Assembly (NCBI GenBank): GCA_031292015.1 | Contig: JARLHY010000114.1 | Span: 22,455 to 86,454 of the forward strand | Reading direction: 5' to 3' | DNA length: 64,000 bases | Source: Negativicutes bacterium | GTDB taxonomy: Bacteria > Bacillota_C > Negativicutes > Sporomusales_B > JARLHX01 | Shown: positions 16,464-23,870 of the stretch, in pieces | How the letters are laid out: every line of letters starts with the position of its first letter | Position numbering within the stretch: the first letter of the stretch is position 1 | Notes under the pieces: model-generated | The model's database searches: none | What the model was told of the DNA's origin: nothing | The model's input: only the letters and a program-made list of their open reading frames with translations | Translations under genes and position numbers: made by a program

Positions 16464-18548
16464 TCACTCGGCTTCGTCCTCAGCCAGGCTGCGCCGTACC
16501 GGCAGCTTCACCGTGAACTTTGCCCCGCCGCCGGGGAGGTTTTCCACCCAGATTTCCCCGCCGTGGCGGTTAACGATTATATCGTAAGAGATGCTGAGTC
16601 CTATTCCTGTCCCCTGGCCCACCGGTTTCGTGGTAAAAAAGGGATTGAAGATACTGCTCAGATTCTCTGGAGCGATCCCTTCGCCGTTATCGGCGACCGA
16701 GCAGTAGACAAACTCTTGATCATGCCAGGATGTTATTGTTATTACCCCTGTTTTCTCGCCACCCTCGGCGGGAATTGCCTGGGCCGCGTTGACAATCAGA
16801 TTTAACAGCACCTGATTGATTTCGTCGCCTACAGCCTCAATGGCCGGAACAGGATCCAGTCTGGCGTCAACCGCGGCCCGATGCTTGATCTCGTTTTTGG
16901 CAACAAGCAGCGTGCTTTCCAGTCCATTAACCAAGTCATACTGGCCGAAGACGCGCTGCTGGTCCATACGGGCGAAAAGCCGCATCCCTTTGACAATCTT
17001 GCTCATTCGATCGAGACCTTCGGTGGTATCACTGAACAACCCGGACAGATCGTTCAAAATGAAGTCAAGGTCCTGGTCCTTCTCCTCCCTGGCCAGTTCA
17101 GCCAGGTTTTGCTGAACCGCCGGGTCCTGTGTCACCGCAAGATTGCTTCGTAGCTGCCGGTACTGGTCCAGAATTTTTCTGATGGAGCTGATGTACTGCT
17201 CGAGGGCTTCAATATTGCCTGTGACAAAACTGAGGGGGTTGTTGATTTCATGGGCCACGCCGGCTGCCAACTGCCCGATCCCGGCCAGTTTTTCCTGCTG
17301 GATGAGTCTGGCTTGCGCTTGTTCAACAGTTTTCAGGGCGGTGGTCAGTTCGTCGTTTTTCCGGGTCAGTTCGTCTTTCGACGCCTGCAGCACCGCTTCA
17401 AGCCGTCTTCGGTCGGCGATTTCATACTGGAGTTCAGCGTTGGTGTCCTTGAGTTCCTCGTTCATGGCAAGATGCTCCCCGTTCATCGCGGTAAGCTCCC
17501 TGTTGGCAACAAACAACTCCTGGGTACGCTGCTGCACTTTGCGTTCCAGATCGTCCCGGGCCTGTCTGAGTTCTTCCGCGGTGCGGCTCTGCCGGGCGAT
17601 GGCAACCAAGAGCAGCAGAACAAAGAAACCGATGATCAGGGTCATGCCGCCGGCGCCCCAGTAGTAGACGATGATCCGCTGGTCCAGGTCGGCGAAAACG
17701 ACTCTTTCGTCATACCCGACCAGCACCACCAGCGGATAATCCTTCATCGCCCGGTAGCTGTAAATCCGCCTGACCCCGTCCAGCGGACTCGCGGCGGTAT
17801 AGTGACCGGTCTCAGCCGACATCAGCTGCCGCATCAGCGGACTTTCGGTTACGTCCCGTCCGAGGTCGGCGTTGCGATCCGATTCCCGGGCCCGGACGAT
17901 GCCGTCGCGCCCCACCAGGGAGATAGCGGCGTTCTGGCCCAGATCGACCTGTTTATAGAATTCGGTAAAATAGAACGGATCGACAGCCACATTGACTATC
18001 CCGCCGAAGGATCCGTCCGGTTTATTGATACGGCGGGTCAACTGGATGGACCATTTTCCGGAAACCCGCCCCAAAACCGGCTTGCTGATAAAGGCCTTGC
18101 CGCTGTCGAGATCCCGGTGAACCAGGAAATGCTCCCGATCCTCGATATTGGCGGGCATGAACGGAACCTGGCTGCTGGCTCTCAGTTCCCCGGTCTCGTC
18201 GGTCGTGCTCAGCAGGACGAAGGGCTGACCGGCAAGTCTTCGTTCTGCCATGTACCGTGGTATGTCGATGGCCAGTCCTTCTTTTTCGCACTGATATTTC
18301 AGGGACAGCGCCGTCTGGTCCATTCCCTGGATCGTCCGCGAGGTATGCTCTTCGAAGGCCCTGGCAAAGCTTGCGGTTTCCCGCACCGCCCCGTCAATCT
18401 CCAGTCGCCGCTCGCTTTGGACCTTAAAATACAGGCCGATCCAGATGGAGCACAGCAGCACAATACCAAAGCTGACGATCACTATACTGACTGTTTTGCG
18501 GCTCGGTGACCCGCCCCAAACCAGCGCACTGATCCCTGGCTTTCCCAC
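16464..18548 (-). CDS. Sensor histidine kinase with periplasmic Cache domain
   Basis: The 694-residue kinase has a membrane helix at about 19-41, a dCache-type periplasmic domain (about 45-285), a second helix (about 296-318), a coiled coil (about 325-420), HisKA (His433 in AAGVAHEINNP) and HATPase (Asn588 in LLNLIVNAAQAI; DNGEG 620-624; GQGTGIG 644-650). The frame is open to an ATG at 18737, but a strong terminator (18675-18701) lies inside that extension. The GTG at 18548 follows GGGAGGGAGGG, so I place the start there. The next gene is the REC-HDOD protein, its probable partner. Confidence 0.9.
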   Translation of the reverse strand: MGKPGISALVWGGSPSRKTVSIVIVSFGIVLLCSIWIGLYFKVQSERRLEIDGAVRETASFARAFEEHTSRTIQGMDQTALSLKYQCEKEGLAIDIPRYMAERRLAGQPFVLLSTTDETGELRASSQVPFMPANIEDREHFLVHRDLDSGKAFISKPVLGRVSGKWSIQLTRRINKPDGSFGGIVNVAVDPFYFTEFYKQVDLGQNAAISLVGRDGIVRARESDRNADLGRDVTESPLMRQLMSAETGHYTAASPLDGVRRIYSYRAMKDYPLVVLVGYDERVVFADLDQRIIVYYWGAGGMTLIIGFFVLLLLVAIARQSRTAEELRQARDDLERKVQQRTQELFVANRELTAMNGEHLAMNEELKDTNAELQYEIADRRRLEAVLQASKDELTRKNDELTTALKTVEQAQARLIQQEKLAGIGQLAAGVAHEINNPLSFVTGNIEALEQYISSIRKILDQYRQLRSNLAVTQDPAVQQNLAELAREEKDQDLDFILNDLSGLFSDTTEGLDRMSKIVKGMRLFARMDQQRVFGQYDLVNGLESTLLVAKNEIKHRAAVDARLDPVPAIEAVGDEINQVLLNLIVNAAQAIPAEGGEKTGVITITSWHDQEFVYCSVADNGEGIAPENLSSIFNPFFTTKPVGQGTGIGLSISYDIIVNRHGGEIWVENLPGGGAKFTVKLPVRRSLAEDEAE

Positions 18549-18674
18549 AGACCTCGGTCCCTCCCTCCCGGTTGTCGCCGCAGCATGACAATCGGATCTC
18601 TTAACTGTATAAATTTCGGCTATTTTGTCGAATTTCCTGCGACTGTCGTGAATTTTGCTGCCTTTGGCAGCTGA

Positions 18675-18701
18675 AAACAAAAAAACCCGCGCCCTGCGCG
18701 G
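18675..18701 (-). terminator. Terminator of the methyltransferase gene
   Basis: The stem CCGCGC (18687-18692), CCT, GCGCGG (18696-18701) is followed on the minus strand by GTTTTTTTGTTTT. It ends transcription from the gene at 18741 and shows that the kinase gene starts downstream of it. Confidence 0.88.
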
Positions 18702-18740
18702 ATTCTCGAAGACCCAAACTGCCCGGAACGGCGGCATTTC

Positions 18741-19385
18741 TTACTGTTTTCTGGCAAGAACGAAATAATGACAGCTCCGCCCGCCAGATTCGATTTCTTC
18801 CACATGCGTCAGGCGAAGAATTTCGAAGCCAGCCATAAGGCGACGCACCTCGGCTTCATCGGCGTAATAATGGGGCACGTCAATTTCATGGCCATGGGTC
18901 TTGATCCTGGTATCGGCGTCAATAATCCGGCTGGCGGCATCGGTGAAGGATGGGTTCAGCTTGGACAGCAGGGTCAGGAATACTTCTCCCTTGTCGGCCA
19001 GTACCCTCCTTATTTCGCCGATCGCCTGCTCGACGCCTTGCCGGTCGGCGTGATAGATGACGTTGAATGCAACGATCCCGTCAAAGCATTTTTCCGGATA
19101 AGGCAGGGCCTTCATATCCCCCACCTGAGCCACTACAGGCAGGCAGCCCTCACTCGCCGCCTTGTTCAGGGCGGCCACGCCGACCTCCGAAAGGTCGAAT
19201 GCGTCGACAACGAAACCTCTGGTCGCCAGGAACAGCGAATGCCGGCCGATCCCGCAGCCCAGGTCCAGGATGAATTTCCTTCCGTCGCACAGCCAACGCT
19301 CGCCCAGGGCGTGCATTTGGAGCGCCGCCTCTTCCCATTTTTTATCAGTCACTTCGTTCCACCGCCAAGGCTTTGATTGCAGCAT
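18741..19385 (-). CDS. Class I SAM-dependent methyltransferase
   Basis: The 214-residue protein has motif I ILDLGCGIGRHS and the acidic residue after strand 2 (VDAFDLSE). Motif IV is near FDGIVAFNVIYHAD, with the common IRRVLADKGEVFLTLLSK post-motif. It is a Methyltransf_11/25-type enzyme of unknown substrate. AGCGGAGGGG precedes the ATG. It lies 23 bases after the PhnD-like gene and probably shares its transcript; the functional link is unclear. Confidence 0.88.
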   Translation of the reverse strand: MLQSKPWRWNEVTDKKWEEAALQMHALGERWLCDGRKFILDLGCGIGRHSLFLATRGFVVDAFDLSEVGVAALNKAASEGCLPVVAQVGDMKALPYPEKCFDGIVAFNVIYHADRQGVEQAIGEIRRVLADKGEVFLTLLSKLNPSFTDAASRIIDADTRIKTHGHEIDVPHYYADEAEVRRLMAGFEILRLTHVEEIESGGRSCHYFVLARKQ

Positions 19386-19408
19386 CTTTTCCCCTCCGCT
19401 TCGCGCTA

Positions 19409-20302
19409 TTATTTAAGTTTGTTCAAGTCCAGATTAAGAATTTTTGCCGTTTCGCGGACGATATTATAATCGTCGTCCGTGATCGCCACATAACCCTCCA
19501 CGGCTTTTTTCCGGTCCAGCACTTCCGGTGCCTCCTTATCCATGTTTAAAAAGATATCTTTTATCTTTGTCTTCCATTCCGGCGACAAATCCTTGCGCCA
19601 AGCCCAGGGAGAGCCGGGGATCGGGTCCGACTCGTAAATAACTTTTATGTCCTGATCGCTGATCAGGCCTTCCTGCTTCATTTTCGCGTAGGTTTTGTCA
19701 CTGTCGGCCCCGGCGTCAACCTTTCGGTTCTTCACCGACATCTCCACAGCGTCATGAGTCCCGGCAAAAACCAGGCTTTTAAGGTCTTGCTCGGGATCGA
19801 CGCCGTTCTTTTTCAAAAAAGCCCGTGGAAACAAATGCCCTGAGGTGGAGGCCGGGTCAACGAAAGCGAAGGTGTGCCCTTTCAAATCCTGCAGAGTGTT
19901 AATGCCGCTGTCCGGTCGGGTGACAACTAAGCTGCGATAGGTGGTGACTCCGCCGACTTTCTCGACAGCAAAAACTTCGGCGTTGGCCTTTTCGGCGGCT
20001 AGAACATAGGAAAACGGACCAAACTGGACGATGTCCAACTTACCGGCCCGCATGGCCTCGATGGCACCACTGTAATCAGTGGCGACAAACAGTTCTACCT
20101 TCAGGCCGAGTTTCTTCTCCAGATAAGCAACTAGCGGACTGTAAGCTTCCCGCATGCGGGTGGCGTCTTCCGCCGGAATGGTGCCGACTCTGAGCACCTG
20201 GGGCCGGGCAGTGTTGGCTGAACTGGGGGCGGAACCGCAGCCGGGCAAGGCAAGACTCAAAAGCAAAAGCAATACGGTTACAGCCAAAGCGTTCTTTTTC
20301 AT
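19409..20302 (-). CDS. phnD: PhnD-type phosphonate/phosphite ABC binding lipoprotein
   Basis: The 297-residue protein has a lipoprotein signal (LLLLLSLALPGCGSAPS, Cys about 22) followed by a type 2 binding fold of the phosphate/phosphite/phosphonate family. Supporting segments are LRVGTIPAEDATRMREAYSP, MRAGKLDIVQFGPFSYVLA and FAFVDPASTSGHLFPRAFLK; the last contains the Ser/Thr cluster that holds the phosphonate group. No phnC/phnE genes are adjacent, so it is orphaned here, as many PhnD-like proteins in Firmicutes are. The leader carries a 15-bp hairpin (20423-20456). An ArsR gene lies upstream but has its own terminator. Confidence 0.88.
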   Translation of the reverse strand: MKKNALAVTVLLLLLSLALPGCGSAPSSANTARPQVLRVGTIPAEDATRMREAYSPLVAYLEKKLGLKVELFVATDYSGAIEAMRAGKLDIVQFGPFSYVLAAEKANAEVFAVEKVGGVTTYRSLVVTRPDSGINTLQDLKGHTFAFVDPASTSGHLFPRAFLKKNGVDPEQDLKSLVFAGTHDAVEMSVKNRKVDAGADSDKTYAKMKQEGLISDQDIKVIYESDPIPGSPWAWRKDLSPEWKTKIKDIFLNMDKEAPEVLDRKKAVEGYVAITDDDYNIVRETAKILNLDLNKLK

Positions 20303-20422
20303 TTCTTCCTCTCCTCCCTTGCGATTCCGACGGGTCTGAGGCGCTCAGCCCCGCAGTCAATGAGCCGGTCGGGCCGTCTCGCTTAAAGACCATGATTAGA
20401 TGTCCGTACCGCATTGTTAACA

Positions 20423-20456
20423 TTCGTGTGCCGCTCCGCGGGGAGCGGCACACGAA
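20423..20456 (-). promoter_or_regulatory. 15-bp hairpin in the leader of phnD
   Basis: TTCGTGTGCCGCTCC (20423-20437) pairs perfectly with GGAGCGGCACACGAA (20442-20456) around a four-base loop. On the minus strand no U-run follows (ATGTTAACAATG), so it is not a plain terminator. It lies about 120 bases upstream of the phnD ATG. An inverted repeat TTGTGTTAA/TTAACACAA (20497-20505 and 20523-20531) lies just upstream of it. Confidence 0.45.
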
Positions 20457-20529
20457 ATATTCTCTTGCTTTCATTTTACCGCAGCCGGCAGGGTTCTTGT
20501 GTTAAGGAAATCCGAGGTTTTGTTAACAC

Positions 20530-20573
20530 AACAAAAAAGCCGGCGACTTCCCCCTTACGGGAATCGCGCGGCT
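20530..20573 (-). terminator. Terminator of the ArsR gene
   Basis: The imperfect GC-rich stem from GCCGGCGACTTCCC pairs with GGGAATCGCGCGGC. On the minus strand it is followed by TTTTTTGTTGTG. It lies 20 bases past the ArsR stop codon. Confidence 0.7.
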
Positions 20574-20592
20574 CATGTCAATAAGCTTGGTT

Positions 20593-20901
20593 TTACTTGC
20601 TCTCGTTTTTCCCTTGACCGGCAAATATCCGGTTCACCTCAGCCAGTGTTTCTTGTCTGACTTTGGCGGTCAGATATTTTCCTTTCCGTTCGGTCATGAT
20701 CAGGCCGGCATTTTCCAGCTCCTTGATGTGATGGGAGATGGTAGGCGCCCCGAGCTTCAGGGAATGAATCATGTCGGTGACAAAACAATCACAGCCTGTT
20801 TCAAAATCGGCTTCATTCTTTTCGGCGATCTTGAAATACAGCTCCAGCCGCTTGGGATGCGAAAGAGCTTTCAAAATTTTGGCCAGTCTGACCGTATCCA
20901 T
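20593..20901 (-). CDS. ArsR-family transcriptional regulator
   Basis: The 102-residue winged-helix protein has the ArsR/SmtB core: ILKALSHPKRLELYFKIAEK, then LKLGAPTISHHIKELENAGL with the recognition helix, and MTERKGKYLTAKV as the wing. Cys residues in ETGCDCFV precede the recognition helix, the location of the ELCVCDL metal site of ArsR proteins, so metal or metalloid sensing is possible. The target may be its own gene or the downstream phnD gene. The ATG at 20901 has AAGGGA a little far upstream. Confidence 0.9.
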   Translation of the reverse strand: MDTVRLAKILKALSHPKRLELYFKIAEKNEADFETGCDCFVTDMIHSLKLGAPTISHHIKELENAGLIMTERKGKYLTAKVRQETLAEVNRIFAGQGKNESK

Positions 20902-20966
20902 AAAATAATGGGTTCCCTTCGCGACTAAAGTAGTTACATTTTTACAACTGTCGAATTAATGATAAA

Positions 20967-21001
20967 CCACTCGGCCTTTCCTTGTCAAGGCATCCGAGTG
21001 G
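20967..21001 (-). terminator. Weak terminator-like hairpin
   Basis: CCACTCGG (20967-20974) pairs with CCGAGTGG (20994-21001), with an inner CTTG/CAAG stem. It is 20 bases past the stop of the gene at 21021. The trailing minus-strand sequence is AT-rich (GGTTTATCATTAATT) rather than a clean U-run. Confidence 0.55.
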
Positions 21002-21020
21002 TAGCCGTACAGCCGGCAGA

Positions 21021-21242
21021 TTATTCGGATTCCGGGCGCCGGACATCCGCAAACGGGTCAGCCGAAAGCGGTGTCGACTCATCATTTATTACATAACCTG
21101 ACCGCCTGGCGTTATCAATGCAGTCGCCTTTATTCTCGAAGCCTGCGGAATATGCAACAGCTTGAGCCGCAGAGGCACTGCGCTTCCAGCGCCATTGACC
21201 GTGGGAATCCAGATAAAACTTCCATCTGAACGTATTGGACAT
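21021..21242 (-). CDS. YegP/DUF1508-like small protein
   Basis: This 73-residue protein contains one DUF1508-type module, FYLDSHGQWRWKRSASAAQ followed by AYSAGFENKGDCIDNARRSG. It resembles half of E. coli YegP, with the G-x-W-R-W and G-(F/Y)-x-x-K-x-x-C positions recognisable. The function of the family is unknown. A clear GAGGAGGG site precedes the ATG. It is followed by a weak hairpin and preceded by a zinc-ribbon gene 79 bases away; the two could be co-transcribed. Confidence 0.78.
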   Translation of the reverse strand: MSNTFRWKFYLDSHGQWRWKRSASAAQAVAYSAGFENKGDCIDNARRSGYVINDESTPLSADPFADVRRPESE

Positions 21243-21321
21243 GTTCCCTCCTCTGCCTTTCTAACATGTCTACCCTTTGATTGGCATCAGGCATTTAGAC
21301 GGTGGCCGGAGCCGTTTTCTT

Positions 21322-21624
21322 TTAATGACGGTTCCGGCTGAAGCAGTCGCTGCAGTAAACAGGCCGGTCACCGCTGGGACGGAAGGGAACTTGGGTTTCC
21401 TTGCCACACTCCGCACAGGTTGCCGGATGCATTTCACGACGCTGATAGCCGCCGTGGCTGTACCCGCCTCCGCCGGAGTTCTGCTGTTTGCGGGCCGCCC
21501 GGCAATCGGGACAGCGGCCGGGTTCATTGGTAAAACCCTTTTCGGCAAAGAAGTCTTGTTCTGAGGCACTGAAGGTAAAGTCCTTGTCACAATCCCGGCA
21601 GGTCAGTGTTTTATCTTGGTTCAT
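21322..21624 (-). CDS. Zinc-ribbon protein with two CxxC pairs of the CxxC-x17-CxxC type
   Basis: The 100-residue protein has an N-terminal ribbon (CRDCDKDF, then CPDCRAARK) and a Gly/Tyr-rich linker (GGGGYSHGGY). A second ribbon follows (CAECGKETQVPF, then VYCSDCFSRN). Both fit the small zinc-ribbon proteins common in anaerobes, thought to bind zinc and possibly nucleic acid; the function is unproven. The ATG at 21624 has GGGAGG nine bases upstream; the frame extends up to 21669 without a site. Confidence 0.8.
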   Translation of the reverse strand: MNQDKTLTCRDCDKDFTFSASEQDFFAEKGFTNEPGRCPDCRAARKQQNSGGGGYSHGGYQRREMHPATCAECGKETQVPFRPSGDRPVYCSDCFSRNRH

Positions 21625-21770
21625 CGCGCAATACCTCCCTGAACTTATAGGTTGATTTCGGTGGTTCATTCGATATTTTTTGCAAAACCGGCAGCGGCAA
21701 TACCATGCAGATAATGGACCAAAACCGCGACCAGACTATTTTGCGCAAAAACTGGAAATCGCCAGGTCGC

Positions 21771-21799
21771 TTGCATTGCACCGGTTTGTATGCTAGCAT
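21771..21799 (+). promoter_or_regulatory. Promoter of the 6S-like RNA
   Basis: TTGCAT (21771-21776), a 17-bp spacer, and TAGCAT (21794-21799) predict a start near 21806, exactly where the structured RNA begins. Confidence 0.6.
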
Positions 21800-21805
21800 A
21801 GTTAT

Positions 21806-21980
21806 TGTAGCCTGTAGTGCACGTCATCTTTAATATGTCCAACCTACAAGATATTTAGGGAATCTGATGCTATGTAAGTTGTCGCGACACCAGCGAGTGG
21901 ATGACAAAAACCATACTAGGATGCCCACCTGCTGAGAGCGGGTTTGGACATAGAAAGAAACGACACCCTGGGCTTCCATA
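21806..21980 (+). ncRNA. ssrS: 6S RNA candidate (RNA polymerase regulator)
   Basis: No gene is supported here, but the sequence folds into a long rod. AGCCTG/TGGGCT and GTG/CAC close the ends (21809-21819 with 21964-21974). TCTTT/AAAGA and TATGTCCAACC (21834-21844)/GGTTTGGACATA (21941-21952) form the closing stem, and a large central bubble follows. A small hairpin, ACCTGCT-GAG-AGCGGGT (21927-21943), sits in the 3' strand of the bubble. This layout and the GATGCCCACCT...GGACATAGAAA...ACGACACC 3' half match my memory of Firmicute 6S RNAs, which bind sigma-A polymerase in stationary phase. A promoter precedes it and a terminator follows. Confidence 0.7.
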
Positions 21981-21993
21981 TTTTCATTAAATG

Positions 21994-22022
21994 AGGATTT
22001 ACCTAACGGTAAGTCCTTTTTA
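21994..22022 (+). terminator. Terminator of the 6S-like RNA
   Basis: AGGATTTACC (21994-22003), TAAC, GGTAAGTCCT (22008-22017), then TTTTATT: a plus-strand intrinsic terminator with no plus-strand gene upstream other than the RNA. Confidence 0.85.
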
Positions 22023-22034
22023 TTGCGTCAGTCG

Positions 22035-22838
22035 TCATAAAATATCAAGTTCCTGTAAGATTGATTGCGTAATCTCCCTGGCTTTTCCGCCGCTCGCTCC
22101 GTCTGCAGCCTGAATATTGGCAGCAAAGAAATAGCGCTTCCCCTGTTTTTCCACACAACCGACAAACCATCCTAACAGCCATTTATCATTTTGAAACCTT
22201 GAGCCGGTTTTGCCCATGAAACGTACTCCGTTATCCTCCGACAATGTAATGTTCTTTTTTACAATCGCCACATTGTCCAGGGAAACCGGCAACCGACCTG
22301 AGAACAGCCGGTGCAGCAGGTCCACCTGCTCCAGCGCCGATATTTGCAGTGACGACCGAAGCCAGAAGGTGGTCAATCCGCCGGAAATATCGCGGTTGCC
22401 ATATTCAAGCTTATCGAGACCGGCCTGCATCCTTTCGCTTCCGATCCGGGCTGCGAGTTCCTGGAAATACCAGACAACAGAATCCCGGGTGGCGGAAGCC
22501 AGGGTCTGGTCGCGATTCCAGGCCGGAAACGGATATTGCTTGCCGTTCCACTTCATCAGGGTATATACATCTTCCGGATCTAAAACACCGGTTTCCAAAC
22601 CGATAATCGAATTATATATTTTGAAGGTGGAACATGGTGATAAGCGCTGAGCGCTTTGGGGTTCGTTAAATACCAGATATCGGTCGCTAGCTTCGTCGTA
22701 CATAACAAACGTACCTGTATACCCGGCGAAGTGCTTCCCGAGATCTTCCCTTGCTATGAAATCACTCGCGTTCGCGCCAGTCATGCATCCAAGCTGAAGG
22801 GCGACAGCGCACAACAGCGCCAAGAATACCTTTTTCAT
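22035..22838 (-). CDS. Class D (OXA-type) beta-lactamase
   Basis: The 267-residue secreted serine beta-lactamase has a signal peptide with likely cleavage after ANA (about residue 24). The catalytic motif is STFK (70-73, Ser70 nucleophile, Lys73 carboxylated in the family). The second motif is SVV (120-122), YGN is at 146-148 and KTG at 210-212. All class D hallmarks are present, so it should be active on penicillins; the spectrum cannot be read from sequence. It resembles the chromosomal class D enzymes of Gram-positive lineages rather than plasmid OXA types, and no integron or IS flanks it. ATG 22838 has GGAGGGG upstream. Confidence 0.94.
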   Translation of the reverse strand: MKKVFLALLCAVALQLGCMTGANASDFIAREDLGKHFAGYTGTFVMYDEASDRYLVFNEPQSAQRLSPCSTFKIYNSIIGLETGVLDPEDVYTLMKWNGKQYPFPAWNRDQTLASATRDSVVWYFQELAARIGSERMQAGLDKLEYGNRDISGGLTTFWLRSSLQISALEQVDLLHRLFSGRLPVSLDNVAIVKKNITLSEDNGVRFMGKTGSRFQNDKWLLGWFVGCVEKQGKRYFFAANIQAADGASGGKAREITQSILQELDIL

Positions 22839-22954
22839 TTGATCCCCTCCAAATTTCTTATTGTTCATCATGAGTCAGGTGTCTGATACATTTATGGTAC
22901 TGCAATCCGGGCAAAGAAAGAATAGCTGTTCTCTTACAGTTGCATTACAAGACA

Positions 22955-22998
22955 AAAAAGAAGCTGCTGCCCGCTAGTCTGAGCAATAGCTTCTTTTT
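22955..22998. terminator. Bidirectional terminator
   Basis: AAAAAGAAGCT (22955-22965) pairs with AGCTTCTTTTT (22988-22998). It directly follows the stop of the FHA protein gene. Confidence 0.8.
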
Positions 22999-22999
22999 A

Positions 23000-23713
23000 T
23001 TAAGGTTCAAATATGCAGCCCCGTCCCCTGACCGTTCTCACCAGGCCGCTGTGGGCCCCAAGTTTTCTTCGCAGGCGATAGACCAGAACATTGATCTCCT
23101 CAACGCCTACATCAGGCAAACCATGATCAGGCGCCTGGCGCTCGGTCCATACGCTCTGTCTTATTTCGTCATAACTCACGAACTTGTTGCGCCGCTTATA
23201 CAGCGCTTCCAACAGCAGCCACTCTTTAGCCGACAGGGCTATCACCTCATGATCCACTGCCAGTCTCATCTTGCCCAGGTCAACCATCACAGGCGAATCC
23301 GCCGGGGGATCATTGACAGTGCCTGTCGGTTGGGTTCTTTCAAACTCCATGGTTTTTTCGTACTCTCTCGAAATCACGACCCGAAAAACCGCCACATCAG
23401 AGGCCAGTCCTATTTTATCGCCATGGTTAAGGACATGGGCTAAGTGGGCTCCGATGGGCTGGCCATTGAGGGTGGTACCATGTTTACTTCCCAAGTCGGA
23501 TATCATCCATACTCCGTCACACTGCTCAATGCGGCAGTGCTTGCGGGAAATAAGGAAATTGTCCAGACTGATTTCAGGAATGAACGAACTGGTTGGTCTT
23601 CCGATCAACAGCCTGGTCTGCTCTAACGGAATATAGGTTCCCTTTTCGTGGGAATTGCCTCTTTCGATCAGAAGACGGGCCGAGGCCGGCCCGTTATCCG
23701 TAAGTCCAGGCAT
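23000..23713 (-). CDS. FHA domain fused to OmpR-type winged helix
   Basis: The 237-residue protein has an FHA domain (about 35-115; LLIGR, then ISRKHCRIE, then SDLGSKHGTTLNGQPI), which binds phosphothreonine. A C-terminal winged helix of the OmpR/PhoB kind (about 145-237) includes LSAKEWLLLEALYKRRNKFV and NVLVYRLRRKLG, ending in VRTVRGRGCIF. It has no receiver domain, so DNA binding is probably controlled by Ser/Thr kinase signalling. The ATG at 23713 has GGGCGGTG upstream. The target is unknown; the nearest divergent or adjacent genes give no clear hint. Confidence 0.88.
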   Translation of the reverse strand: MPGLTDNGPASARLLIERGNSHEKGTYIPLEQTRLLIGRPTSSFIPEISLDNFLISRKHCRIEQCDGVWMISDLGSKHGTTLNGQPIGAHLAHVLNHGDKIGLASDVAVFRVVISREYEKTMEFERTQPTGTVNDPPADSPVMVDLGKMRLAVDHEVIALSAKEWLLLEALYKRRNKFVSYDEIRQSVWTERQAPDHGLPDVGVEEINVLVYRLRRKLGAHSGLVRTVRGRGCIFEP

Positions 23714-23870
23714 TGCAATCACCGCCCGTGCCAACAGAAAATACTCTTTTCTAATTTATACCAAAAGCCAGGCAATTGCAAGTATTGTTCGGATTTACGC
23801 CCGCCTCGGCCAGAGCCGAGATGCCGGATCGGTTCCTATGCCTCACGCCAGGTGTATCAAGAAAACTTGA

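Noticed and set aside
17250..18509. A 419-codon open frame on the plus strand
   Set aside because: It is antisense to the sensor kinase, whose domain order is complete.
20902..20966. AGTTACA/TACAACT region before the ArsR gene as its operator
   Set aside because: Only four bases at each end are symmetric; it is weaker than the dyad upstream of phnD.
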